Positions 12,701 to 23,783 of a DNA stretch of 64,000 bases are shown here, piece after piece. A program made the position numbers and the translations under genes. The notes under the pieces are model-generated. The model searched no databases and was not told the DNA's origin. It saw only the letters and a list, made by a program, of their open reading frames with translations. Position 1 is the first letter of the stretch; each line of letters starts with the position of its first letter. Origin of the DNA: Tubiluchus corallicola (lineage: Eukaryota > Priapulida > Priapulimorpha > Priapulimorphida > Tubiluchidae); contig JAQGDQ010000210.1 of assembly GCA_030141605.1 (NCBI GenBank), positions 1 through 64,000 on the forward strand, written 5' to 3'.

Positions 12701-15700
12701 TACAAAGTTTATTACTGCGAGTTAAACCCACTGTTACGACGTTGGCATTTTTTGCTATATGAATTATAAACTTGTATTTTGCTTGCTGTACAATTTTCAT
12801 ATTTTTGTAGTTTGCGAACATTATGTATATTTTATATCTACATTTTATATTTTTATTTTAGAGCACGAATGAATAATAGTGGAGTAATAATTAGAATTGA
12901 TTTCAAACAGCAGGATTTCAGTGATGCAGATATTTTTTTCCTCATTTCGAAGACTTTTATTTCTTTTCTTTTATATTGCAGTTTAATAACCAATTGAAAA
13001 GAAGCGATTCTACTAGGGGTGATGCCAAACTACCAAAAATGGAGTTCACAGTCTCTGTTGACGGTGTTACTATTCAAGATCCAAAAACAAAAGTATGTCC
13101 TCCACAAAACACAGACAATTCCTTTGATTATTAAGTTTTTTCAGCAATTTTTAGGAATATTAACTACATTTACAATGGTAGCAAAACAAAGCACAAGTGA
13201 AATAGTTTTTATTGTATGTGTAGATAAGCTTTGTCTTCATTTCTGTGGCTGCCATGTCTTGTGAGTAAATGCAATTTCTGGAAGTCTAAATTTTACACAG
13301 CTTCATTCTAACACTTGTTATTTTTATATGTTTTTATCTCAAAGGAGAATTCAATAAAGTTGTTGCCTATATAGATATAAAATGCAAATTTGAGTAGAAA
13401 TAATTCCCTAGGCACAAATGCAGTAACAGAGTGCTCACCGAGTGGGCTTGGCTATGATGCTAAGCAGCATTGGGCCTGGTTAGTAAATGCATGCGTGACT
13501 GTGGGATAAAACTGCTTCTGTGTAATTTCTTCTACATTGCTGTTTCCACTTCAGGTTATATCTGTTTTGTTGATGATGGATATGCACCTAAATATAGTTA
13601 AACACATTTTCTAGTTCTACGTCTGAACTTAGACTTTGAAGTAGAGGATGTTAACAAAGATAAGGCCTAGTTCTTCCACACCCATTGAATAATAGTATGC
13701 ACTTTTGCTGAGTACTATATTTTGGCTCTTCGGTGTTCTGCCTAACCATGTAAAAAATGATAGATAAAATTTATCTATCACAATTTTTTATAAGAAAGTA
13801 AGATAATTTATTCTATTCTTATTCCTGCTACATTACTTAAATTTTAGCAGACAGCGAACTTTGCATTTCTAATTATAGTGTGATGTACTTATACAAATCT
13901 ATTTAAAATTTTAGATAATCAAAATATCCATACTAATTGTGCAAAGGACTAGTAAGTTTCAGTGCCCACAAGTTGCATCATGTTGCCAAATTTGTTGCCT
14001 TTGAAGTTAAAGGCCGTATGATAACTGATGATGATGACGATGACAACAGTGACAGCAGTGATAATGATAGAGTTTTTCATTTCCAAAGATGATGTTAAAA
14101 AGTAAAAATTGTGATGGATGGTTCCTGTACCTGACAACCTGTACATTTTCCCGTCAAAATTGTTTGCATGCATTTTGCTACAAGTGTCAAGTTTGTATTT
14201 TCATATGTTTATAGATAGTGCAGCATCGCTATCCATTGCACCGGATAAGTTACTGTGCTGATGACAAGGCTGAGAAGAAAATGTTTAGTTTTATTGCAAA
14301 GGAGGAACTTTCAAATGACCACAAATGTTTTGTGTTCGTCAGTGATAAATCGGTAAGTATATATTCTGCATAATGTGCAATGCTCACCCAAAACATGCAT
14401 GCAGTTCACAGGTATTTTGAGTTATGATTTACAGTCATTGGGAAAGTTGTATCTGACACTGAAAGCAATATCAACATTTAGTTTTATACATACTAGTTGC
14501 ATGTAAAGACGATGAACCTGATAATTGACTTCACCAAATTTGAATATTTTTGTCAATAATGAATAATAATAAATAATTTAGACGTTCGGCATAGTCCATC
14601 ACGGTGCGTTTGCAAGAGCTGGTTTTGCAAAACATCTTAAGAGGGATGACATCTTATGTTGCATTGTGGTCAGTCGTGCGCAAACCATATGACCACATTC
14701 TGCATGATGTAGCAACACTATTAAGTCAGAATCTGTCAAATCAGCAGCAGAGCAATGACTGACCCATTGCTAAATTGTGTTTGACAGAGAAACAAATTGC
14801 CATTTCTAGAGCAGTTAGCATGATCTGGCTGTAGTGTATCGCCTTGCTTCTTCCCAAATGGAAGATGCATTCGCTCCTGATTGAGCTATTTTTGTTGCTG
14901 AATATTAATATTACCAGTATTTTGTTGGAGTTGAAGTTTAAATTACGTAGAAATCGTTGTTTTAACTTATTTTAACCAACTGCTACATTGTGTTGATATT
15001 TCACAGGCAATAACTTGTCACAAAACTTTGCTAACGTTTTACTGTTACATTATAATTTTTCAAGTTAGGCCGTTTCACATTTTATATATTAGAACTTTGC
15101 TTATTGTACAACTTTGTCGAAGTTTTTGTTTGCTTTGGGCAAAACATTAGAATTGAAATTCTTCTTTATTTTTACACTTAGTTTTCATTTAAATTAGAAC
15201 AGTTGGATTCCTGTTTGAATTTTTGAGAATGAAATATTGAGGCTTAATTTTTTCTTCATTTTTGAGGCTGAAGAGATAACACTTACTGTTGGACAGGCAT
15301 TTGATCTCGCTTATAGAAAGTTTCTTGAATCGTCTGGGAGTGACGTTGAAATGAAGAAAAATTATATTCTACTTCAGAAAAAGGTATTGATAGCTTTTAT
15401 AAATAATTTTAATTAATTGAAGTTTTTTATATTTTACTGTTTGTTGTCTTGTTTATAGTGTACTATATTTTTAAACTTTAATGGCTTCTTAGCTATCTAC
15501 ACATATTGTTTTCTTAATACAATATTGTTTTCATATTAATTGGGAACTACAATAAGCTGTTGGTTTCCCTTATTGTAGTTCCCACTTGTTGTAAATTGTA
15601 CAAAATGTAGAAATTGTGTTTTGTTCTTGTAGTGCTTATTGCTGTTGTTCTTCATTATGTAGACTTGCATTATTTGTTTACCTGTTGTGTTCTTTTTTGG

Positions 15701-18700
15701 TTTTCATGTGTTTTGTACATGAGAACCATAAAAGAAATTTTGTACATGTCTCTGCAATTTCTTCCATTACAACCTAGTTTATTTTCATAAGTTAAATTCG
15801 AATCTGTTGTTTTGTAGTTCCAGTTTCTGCATCTGTATCATTAACATATTATTTATTTTTCTTTTTGACTTGATATATAGTTTGCTAATGGCTTCGATAG
15901 CCGAAACAATCGTTGCTCAATAAACAATTATAATTTATTTACTTTTGCTGAATTAAGTTCTTGTAGAGTGTGTCACTTAGGTGTCATTAATGATTACTGC
16001 TTTGCTTGAAAATGACGTAACAAATTTATCATAATCCATCGTGGAATATAATCCACAACTTATTGTGTTTGTTAATCTAGAAATTTATAAGAACACTGAT
16101 AAAAATTCAAGTACGTGGATATCATTTGAATTTCAGGTGCAACAGTTAGAAAAGGAAAATAGTGAATTGCAAAGGCGGCTAACAGAAATGCAAATTTTAA
16201 AAGATAAAGGTGAAATAGAGACGTACAAAGCAAAGAATAATGTAAGTGTATTAAGTTTATAGGATGTAGTTGTTGTAAGAACTTTCTTAAGGTACGACTG
16301 CATGTGCGTGTAATGTGTGATGTGTGATCCGTAATGCGTGATGCATATACAACAATTTATATTTAAACATGTGGAAATGTTTCCATGTGTACGTAATGCG
16401 TAATACGTAGTCACTCGAACGTGATGGCTATCATCTAAATATGCATCACGCATTACGGGTCACGCATTACACATTACGGGTCACACATCACGCATTACGG
16501 GTCACGCATTACGCGCACATGGAGTTGTAGCTTAAGTCTTATAACAATGTGATGGTGAAAGAAGAACTAGTGGAAAATATTGTGTAATTTATTTTCCTTT
16601 ATTAGGAAAAACTCTTGTGATTGCAGTAGAAATTTGAAAAATGCATTTATAATTCAGTATGATGTTAATGTTTTCAAAAGAACTTTGAATCTATAATTTC
16701 CATCATGTACATTTTTGACACTTTGGACAAATAAATGTTGAAGTTGGGTAAACATTTTGACATTTTGCAACAATCTTTTCAACAGATCGTTGACCTTCTG
16801 AGAGTGTCATCTGATGCAACGAGCAACGGCCAGAGTTCACCACCTCTTTCTGATGCTGTTATTCAATCTCCACCTTCGCCGTGTGATAACCAGGTTGGTG
16901 AACGCGTTTAATGAATTAAAAAAGAGTCAGTTAATTAACTAATGAATCAGCTGTAAGCTAAAATGACTAAACTCAGCACTAAAGAAGATTCAGAAAATTA
17001 ATTGAACCATTTAGGACTTGAACACAAAATCTTGCAATTAGAACTCGCATACTCAAGGGCGTGTTTATCAATATGCTAACCAGCTGTTGCCTAGGGCATC
17101 AAGCTTTGAAGGGTGCCAGGGTTTAGAGCCCTGCATGTTAAAAAAATTCTTATTCTCCTCGAAAATTGCATAGCCTTTCATATTTATATAAAGAGCATTT
17201 TATAACACGCCAAAAGCAGTTATGGAGTCCGCTTTTATATGAATGCTGTTGTATAAGCAAGTACAAATATTACAGAAAAGGTTCTATGCCTCAAGCAATA
17301 GTGCAGCCTTGTTATGTATAACAGTAGAAACAAAGTAATGCCTAAATTCCTTTGTGTAGTTAAAAAATCTTTAAAATATTAATTTATATAAGCAAATTAA
17401 CAATAAATTAAAAAGTATTACATTACAGTGCACAAAAGGGAAGTAAAGATGACATAAAAGTAGGGAAGGCTTTCTGGGCACTTACAAATGTCTTATTTTT
17501 AGTATGTGAAGGAAAAATATTGAAATATTGAGTCAATTATGAGGAGTTATTTGAGTCAATTACCGACAGCCTTATGTACATTTGAATAGGAGCGGCCCGT
17601 ACAAGACGTTTTTGAGTCAATTAAGCAATCGAGTTTGTTAACCGTGAGTCTATTAAGCGGCACCTACTCTATTTGGAACTTGTTTCATTGTTTTATTCAA
17701 GGTTTCTAAAGGAATAGTCACAGTTTTTCAAGGTCATATTCAAAATTCTTTATGAAGAGTGCATTATGCATAAATGGGAAGGAAGTTAAGTTAAGTGGAA
17801 GGAAGTGCTTCTTATATTCAATTTTCCACCACGATCATAAATACAGCAAAAAGTCAATTTATTTATAAATATTATGTTACTAGGTGAGGACTTATTTTTC
17901 AGGTACAGGGAAGTGATTTAAAATTTGAAGATGACTTCAGTGCTCTTCCACAGCTTCCACCTCGTCCGCCTCATTCTCCAACTGCGAAGCCCATCACAAA
18001 TGGCACTGGCACTGGTGTCCCTACTCGTAAGTGTGTCATGCACACTTTATGGCAACGCAATTCTTTACTAGTCGAATTTTTGCAAATTGCTGAACTGAAT
18101 TAAAACAGACTATTGTAGGTTGCACTTTATTTAAGGTGTTTTCCCCAGTTTCAAAGAACAAATATTTGTAGTTGAAAACAACACAACTTTTACATTAAAA
18201 TGTTAAAAGTTAAAATCACGCCAAACGTTTCGACTAGCTGCTGCTGTCATCATCAGTGGTAAATTTACAAACATACAACCAGTTTATATGGGCAGAGCCT
18301 ATTATCCTATCATCCGCAGCAGCTAGTTGAAACATGTGGCCTTTTTAATGTAAAAATTTTTGATAAAATTGTGTTGTTTTTAGGTACAAATGTTTTTATG
18401 TGCCTGTAATAAAATTGCCTTGAATAAATATTTGCTTATGTCACAGGAAAATGATAAGCATTTGCATGTTGATATATAAAGTAGCTATTAAAAGTACGTT
18501 AAAATTATTTTAATGTTTGTTTTTTTATGCAGAGTTTTAGTAAATGTAATTATGGAAAGCTGAATCTCTTGCTGTGCACTTGTTATTGTTATTGTGGGAT
18601 TTTCCTCCTGAGGAATTACTGCCCCATGTTTGAGCACCAATCACAGTATCAACGGTTCATCTTGTAGTTGAAATGAGATGAAAACTTGCTTGAGATGAAT

Positions 18701-21700
18701 AGTTGTACTGGGATGTTTGTACTTTGAGTTGATTTTTGTTGCTTTTGCCTTTTATACATACACAAACTTCTAAAAAATGTCATCACCCTGTGAATAAACT
18801 TGTATTTTTCATAAGGGGCAGCTGACCAAGTGACCAATAGGTCTTTCGCTGCTCCTTCTCAGCTGCAGTCAAATGTAAAAATAATTATGACGAATTTTAA
18901 CTGCTATTGAGAAAATAAAATTGAATTGAATTGAATTGGGACACAGTTTTTGTCGCCTGGGTGTGCTTACTCCCACAGAACATAATGAAACATTTCTTGA
19001 AACATTCTGTCATATATCAGTGCAATATATTTTTTTATCTAATGTTTGTCTTGTTACTTTGCTTTGAGAATGGTCTTACAATTTTGTTTTGTTTCGCACA
19101 GTAACGCCACCACCACGATCAATTAGAACTTCACAGAGTGCGCCATCTGTACAACAAAGTCAAGGTAAGTGTTTTATATTTGTATTTATGTGAGTCTTGC
19201 ACTGCAAAGCAGTGTAATTTTAGTGCATTCACTGATAAATTTTCCATTGTTACGAAAATTGCAATATTTTTTGCGTAGTGTAATACTGGGTATTGAAGAA
19301 GCTTGCAGACATTAACTTATGACGAATCTCACTAGCTGTCGTGTTATGGAACCATTGTCATGTTGGAGGTTCCAAATGCTTGCACAGTGTGCAAATGATA
19401 TTAGCAAAAATATAAAGGAGGCAATGAAACTAAAATTAAATGTGAATAAATAAAAATGCTGGCATAATTTAACATTTTTGTGGAAAATACCAGCAAGAGG
19501 TCGGCTTTCGATTGAAAACTGATTGCAAGTATTTTTAAGGATAATAATTTTTCTAAGTCACTTCTCTTTTTACACAACAGCTGTTTAGATGTGCTGCTTT
19601 TTTACACTTTGCCATGCTACAAGTTAGAATCCAATATTCAGCTGCAGTGGCTTCGTAAATTGAGTGGTCGTTTTGAAACCTGAACCTGACTCATTATGAA
19701 AGCTGTGTCTCTAAGCAGCTGCAGTGGCTTCGTAAATTGAGTGGTTGTGGTGAAACCTGAACCTGACTCATTATGAAAGCTGTGCCTCTGGGCAACTGGT
19801 TTTATTATAATGAAAAGAAACTATTATAGATTGTTGTGCCAGAATTGTGATGTTGTTGATCAGTTGTAATGATATCTAAGTATCATATTATTAAGCGACT
19901 GCACGGAGAACTGCATCCGTTTATTCTATATCCCATGTACATTCGTAGTTGGCTTAAACTAATGTAATGTAAACTAACTAGTATAGTTGGCTTAAACTTT
20001 TTTTATGAAATGATTATTTCCTTACACAAATTCACATATAAAGGAAGACAGGTTGAGTTTTCATACACTGCCCCATGTTCAAGTTTGATAAAAAGTATAA
20101 ATTTTAACAGAATTGATACTGCAGAAGTGTTTTGATAATTAAATTATTCGATTAAATATTAATTAACGACAAGCAAGCCCAACAATTGATAGCATCACAA
20201 ACTAACCAAATTTTCAATAGCAAAAATATTCCATGAGCGTGTTGCACGTGTTTGCGAAAGCGAAAATTGAAGTACAGTGCTACTGTAAGATTGTTGTACT
20301 AAAACTAGGCAGGGTTTCAGATAAAAATTCAAATTTCAAATTTACCGCTCTGCTCACACATGAGTTGTCGAACGCATGTAGTTCGTCACAAACTAGCACA
20401 TCTGAACTGAGAGGTACAGCACCTGTTTTTTGTGCAAAGTTTGTGAAATGCAGGCGCTAGTGTCCATCTAACTAGCGAATGGCGAAATGCATGTAACAGC
20501 GCAGAACTTGGTGGCGCAAATGCGAAATTGTGTTTGTGTGGTAATAATTCTTTCACATAAGTCACTCTTGAAAAAATAGTATGTTCCCTTTCAATATTTT
20601 AAAGAGTAGATTGTTTTGACCTGCAGTTTAAGGTTGGGTTTGGTTTTGCTTTAAAATGCAATGGTTAGTACTTTATAACACTTTCTAATTACTTCTAAAA
20701 TGTAGGAAAAGATGTATTTGGAATGGAGTCATTTGATGCCACAGTCACGTCACCCCATCCTACCAACCCCTTTGACGTACAATCTTCGACACCGACTAAG
20801 CGTCTTGTTCCTCAGATGTCGATAGATGTCGCCAACGAATTTGGAAAAATTGATAAGCAATACAACGAAATCAAAGTAAGTTTTTCATTTTCTCTTCAAA
20901 CGTAATTTTGAAATTTAGGTGACTATTTTGCCACTGTTCTAGGAGATAGCTGTTTTCCGATCCTTAAGCAACATTATAACTTAAAGTTAATTTTAAAATT
21001 GTTTTGGGATTAATAGGTTTGAACATTTTGTCGACTTCTAAGTAAATTTGACCTAAGCTTCTCAAGTAAATAACATGTATTTTTTTTATCAAACATTATT
21101 ACTATATTATATGTGTTCTTGGCTAGCTTAACATGTGTATGCTGTCATAACTAAATAACTTCTGTTATACCATTTCCCCTTTTAAAGGTTCATAGTTTAT
21201 GACAGGGCATTAATAACAGTTTTATGTAGAGCGCTATCTTCAAGCAGAGATTTAAATGTCTGGTTGACTGGCATGTTTAGAATTGCTATCAGTTTCCTAC
21301 CAAATTTGGCGAATTTTCTTTGACTGTACTTGGGTTGCAATTTGGGTGCTTGCAAACCAAAACCATCCATACGTCGGCATAGTTAAAACTACTTTATGAT
21401 GCTTCAAAGTAGAATGCACCAAAAATTGGATCAAATGTGAATTTTTTTTGTTCTTTTTATAAAAACAAACACTAAATATATTGGACTTTTGTATTTTAGC
21501 AGCAAATTATCAAGAAAATGTTCAAAAAATACTAAAAATCCAATTTTATAACCCTGTACCCACTTCCCTGGCTAAAAACTAGTACTGCAATTGTAAAAAA
21601 CTCGTATTTTCAAACTCTGATAGTAGTTTCTGGAAGTCATTTTGCTTCCGGTTTTTTCTCTTGCCATGCCTAGACCTTTGTACGTAAGAGCCATCTACTG

Positions 21701-22759
21701 GATTTAAACATGACTTCAACGTGTTCTTGCGCATTCCATAGCAACCAATGTTTGTGTGGTTGCTAAGTGTTTTGTAAAAATGTGACAAAAACAATGGCTA
21801 ACTTTAACAGCGTTTTTCTCAAGGTTATGTTTTTCAGCGTGCAGCCTGCAACTCAACTTCAACATGGATTGTCTTAGCTTGGAAATAAAATAGAGCATTA
21901 AGCTTGGTATCAAAATGATTATTGTAAAATGGAGATTCAGGATATATGAATAACTAGAAAAGCTTAATTGCCGACTTATGGACGATTTTGCTGTGCAAGC
22001 CCTATATCCTTGGCATTATTTTAATAAAATTGTAGCTTTTCATGTAGACAAGGTTTATGGCTTGGTAAATGACCAGCTACACAATCACACAAGTTCCTCA
22101 TGACACCACAGCAGTAGTTGGATTTTGAGTTTTAGAGTGTTGCCATTTTAATTCTCTTGTCATTGTTTATTTTTACAATATGGGTGCAAGGAGAAGGGCA
22201 GGTGCAGAGAAAGGCAGGTTCTCTTCACATTTAACACTGTTTACAGTTTACCCGTTTTCTTGTCATTAGTTTTGAGGAACAAGAATTCCTCTTGGGATGA
22301 GTTGAACTCCTCTCAGGCAAATTACTATTTTTACAAAGTAAAAACCGCAAAGACGGAAAGTCACAAACTTCGCCGTCAACTATTATGCAGTAATTAATTA
22401 ATAAAAACAGCGATTGGATACTGAAAGCATGTGACCAGTGACCTCGTTTTCCAGACATATGTACATGATAGTACCTCATTAAAAATGCTGTGTGTTTATA
22501 TCACGGAAAACTTTTAATGTTAAGCTTTTTTTAACTGTTTTTCCAATTTAAGTACAGGATTTGTCCCAGAGTTATCACCGTTTCTCGCTTAAGCTTATAA
22601 CATATGTATGTGAGACGGGTGTAGTCTTGTGATTTTTAATTTGCTCTTGTGTTTTGTAATCAGTTTATCACTATTTCTTTTTAGGAGGGTTTTGGACGTG
22701 GTTTATCTATTGGAAATGATGATTTTCATTTAGCCGAGTTCGATCCACTTAGTCCGTAA
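9729..22759 (+). CDS. GULP1: GULP1/CED-6 engulfment adaptor, eleven exons, N-terminal exon missing
   Basis: Cytosolic adaptor. In known members the PTB domain binds NPxY tails of engulfment receptors (CED-1/MEGF10, LRP1) in apoptotic-cell clearance and lipid handling. Exons: 9729-9793, 10364-10435, 12982-13092, 14215-14352, 15267-15383, 16137-16241, 16786-16893, 17903-18026, 19102-19164, 20706-20875, 22685-22759. All have AG/GT borders and agree in phase, giving 381 codons plus one split codon. The first five exons encode the PTB domain ([26 protein letters not shown], then [14 protein letters not shown]). A coiled coil follows (exon 6), then a Ser/Pro-rich region (exons 7-9), an NPF motif (exon 10) and a conserved C-terminus ending FDPLSP. 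Human GULP1 is about 304 aa, so the C-terminal half is longer here. The first exon begins inside a codon (xTG), so the start Met lies upstream or is split by an intron. Confidence 0.95.
10364..10435 (+). CDS. GULP1: GULP1 exon B, PTB core
   Basis: 24 codons, phase 0 at both ends. It carries the PTB signature [16 protein letters not shown] followed by RDAVTRLK. The acceptor follows a T-rich tract and the donor is gtactt. Confidence 0.96.
11215..11330 (-). repeat. Retroelement 3' end, copy in GULP1 intron
   Basis: On the - strand it reads AAAGGGCAGCTGACTAGATG, then CCAATGGGTCTTTCGCTGCC. The same order is found on the + strand at 18813-18885. The two intronic copies are in opposite orientation. 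Confidence 0.7.
12982..13092 (+). CDS. GULP1: GULP1 exon C, PTB core
   Basis: 37 codons, phase 0. It includes [19 protein letters not shown], equivalent to the vertebrate KIPKVELQISIYGVKILEP stretch. The donor is gtatgt. Confidence 0.95.
13425..13520 (+). repeat. 5S rRNA-derived repeat
   Basis: GCTAAGCAGCATTGGGCCTG then GTTAGTAAATGCATGCGTGAC and TGGGATA match 5S rRNA positions of about 45-105, including box A and box C. It lies in a GULP1 intron, sense to the gene. The flanks do not extend it to a full 5S gene. Confidence 0.7.
14215..14352 (+). CDS. GULP1: GULP1 exon D, PTB core
   Basis: 46 codons, phase 0. It includes [20 protein letters not shown] and [20 protein letters not shown] is the most diagnostic block of the family. 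The donor is gtaagt. Confidence 0.96.
15267..15383 (+). CDS. GULP1: GULP1 exon E, C-terminal PTB helix
   Basis: 39 codons, phase 0. [20 protein letters not shown] is nearly identical to the vertebrate C-terminal PTB helix. Confidence 0.96.
15542..15583. repeat. Perfect 15-bp hairpin in GULP1 intron
   Basis: GGGAACTACAATAAG at 15542-15556 pairs with 15569-15583 across a 12-nt loop. The stem does not extend outward, so it is short for a microRNA precursor. Confidence 0.8.
16137..16241 (+). CDS. GULP1: GULP1 exon F, coiled coil
   Basis: 35 codons, phase 0. The charged, Leu-spaced helix [20 protein letters not shown] corresponds to the leucine-zipper segment used for dimerisation in known members. 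The donor is gtaagt. Confidence 0.94.
16291..16531. mobile_element. Foldback MITE flanked by TTAA
   Basis: A 241-bp element between two TTAA sites (16287-16290 and 16532-16535), which suggests piggyBac-type mobility. The ends GGTACGACTGCATGTGCG and, inverted, GCTACAACTCCATGTGCG are a good terminal inverted repeat. Much of the interior is built of GTAATGCGTGA-type words on both strands. It lies 50 bp after the donor of GULP1 exon F. Confidence 0.75.
16786..16893 (+). CDS. GULP1: GULP1 exon G, Ser/Pro-rich linker
   Basis: 36 codons, phase 0. It starts [10 protein letters not shown] and continues into a Ser/Pro-rich linker (SSPPLSD, QSPPSP). It is weakly conserved in the family; phase and splice sites are the main support. 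Confidence 0.88.
17000..17100 (-). repeat. tRNA-like sequence, possible SINE head
   Basis: On the - strand, CAGCTGGTTAGCATATTG resembles a Pol III A box region, followed by GAGTATGCGAG and GTGTTCAAGTCC (B box with one change). I could not fold a full cloverleaf, so it is a tRNA-derived SINE or pseudogene at best. Confidence 0.4.
17529..17620. repeat. Dispersed repeat, copy 2
   Basis: It pairs with 1299-1389 through the same ordered blocks. It lies in GULP1 intron sequence. Confidence 0.5.
17903..18026 (+). CDS. GULP1: GULP1 exon H, proline-rich region
   Basis: 41 codons plus one base. It contains [13 protein letters not shown], a possible SH3-binding PxxP/PPRP stretch. The family has a proline-rich part at this place. 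Confidence 0.9.
18160..18390. repeat. Imperfect inverted repeat in GULP1 intron
   Basis: The left arm contains aaaacaacacaacttttaca and gtttcgactagctgctgc. The right arm carries their complements (gcagcagctagttgaaac and tgtaaaaattttt...aattgtgttgtttt). The spacer is about 60 bp. The tcatcatcag next to the left arm resembles the ends of some Penelope-like or DNA elements, but the family is not established. Confidence 0.65.
18810..18935 (+). mobile_element. Retroelement 3' end with (AATTG)n tail
   Basis: GGGGCAGCTGACCAAGTGAC, then AATAGGTCTTTCGCTGCTCC, and finally aaataaaattgaattgaattg. A conserved 3' sequence plus a pentanucleotide tail is typical of LINE or SINE insertions. A second copy is at 11215-11330. 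Confidence 0.65.
19102..19164 (+). CDS. GULP1: GULP1 exon I, proline-rich region
   Basis: It completes a Leu codon (c|ta), then encodes [20 protein letters not shown] and one base of the next Gly codon. The phase matches both neighbouring exons. Confidence 0.88.
19641..19796. repeat. Tandem duplication, 77-bp period
   Basis: Two copies of a unit beginning cagctgcagtggcttcgtaa and containing cctgaacctgactcattatg, with a few substitutions. Confidence 0.85.
20041..20650. repeat. Dispersed repeat about 0.6 kb, copy A
   Basis: Similar along its length to 23211-23783: shared aattgaagtacagtgctact, catctgaactgagaggtaca and gagtagattgttttgacct. The edges of both copies carry short inverted TTAAAG-like words, so a DNA transposon derivative is possible. 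Copy A lies just before GULP1 exon J. Confidence 0.85.
20706..20875 (+). CDS. GULP1: GULP1 exon J, NPF motif
   Basis: It completes Gly, then encodes 56 codons starting [10 protein letters not shown], matching vertebrate RDLFGAEPFD. It contains TNPFD; NPF is the EH-domain-binding motif of endocytic adaptors. Human GULP1 has FDPFN nearby instead. Confidence 0.93.
22685..22759 (+). CDS. GULP1: GULP1 last coding exon
   Basis: It encodes [10 protein letters not shown] and AEFDPLSP, then TAA at 22757-22759. EGFxxGL and the Asp-Pro-Leu ending match the vertebrate C-terminus (EGFKMGL and LDPLD). Confidence 0.94.
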   Translation, partial: EGFGRGLSIGNDDFHLAEFDPLSP

Positions 22760-23210
22760 TTGTAACAACTGCCTTTCTGCTTTATGATAGGAATCTCGTT
22801 CCTTTTCGCAAGGAGATGTACCAGCACCGGCGACAATGTTTGTGATCAGAAATGATCATTCAAATTCAAAACTTCTTTTACTTGTGAAATTTACTGATCG
22901 ATCGATTCTTAGGCAAAGTCTTATTTGTTCTATATTATGATCCATCATTTTGAGAAGGAACCATAAGAAATTTTTAGTCATTGCAATTTTTTCAAGGTCC
23001 AAAAATTCTATAAAAATAATTTTCTTCGTGGTTACAACCCAAGTTACTTATATTGAAAGTTCTGGGAATTTGGCATATTCGATTCATTATTGAAATATTC
23101 TGTGTTTGATTATATATGACCTGACATTTTCTACCTGCAGCTGCTAATGATTAATTTTTTGTTTGTTTTCATTTGATTTTTATTTGTTATTTTACATTCT
23201 TTGGCTTTAA

Positions 23211-23783
23211 AGGAAGGCAGGATGATTTTTCATGTACTACCCAATTTTCAAGTTCGATAAAAATGTACGTTATAACACAATTAATACAAGCGTTTCTGAT
23301 AATTAAATAATAGATTAACATCTTAATTAGCAGCGGCAGCACCCAACTAGTGATGACATCACAAACTAACATAGTTTTCAACAGCAAAAGTATTCCACGA
23401 GTGTGTTACATGTGTTTGCAAAAGTGAAAATTGAAGTACAGTGCTACTGTATGATATTTGATGTGTTGTACTAAAACGGGGCAGGTTTTAAGATAAAAAT
23501 TCAAAGTTCAGATTTACTGCTGTGCTCATGCATAAGCTGTCGAACGTGTGTAGTTTGTCGCAAACTAACACATCTGAACTGAGAGGTACAGCACCAGTTT
23601 TTTGTGTAATGCATTTCCGAAATACAGACGCTAGTGCCCGTTTAACTAGAGAATGCCAAAATGCACATAACAGCAAAGAACTAGTGGCGGGAACGTGAAG
23701 TTGTGTTTGTGTGGTAATAGCCTTTCTATATTTTAAAGAGTAGATTGTTTTGACCTACAGGTTAAGATTGGGTCAGTTTTTCT
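23211..23783. repeat. Dispersed repeat about 0.6 kb, copy B
   Basis: Second copy of the 20041-20650 family, same orientation. It is flanked here by TTAA on both sides (23207-23210 and 23784-23787). It lies downstream of GULP1. Confidence 0.85.
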
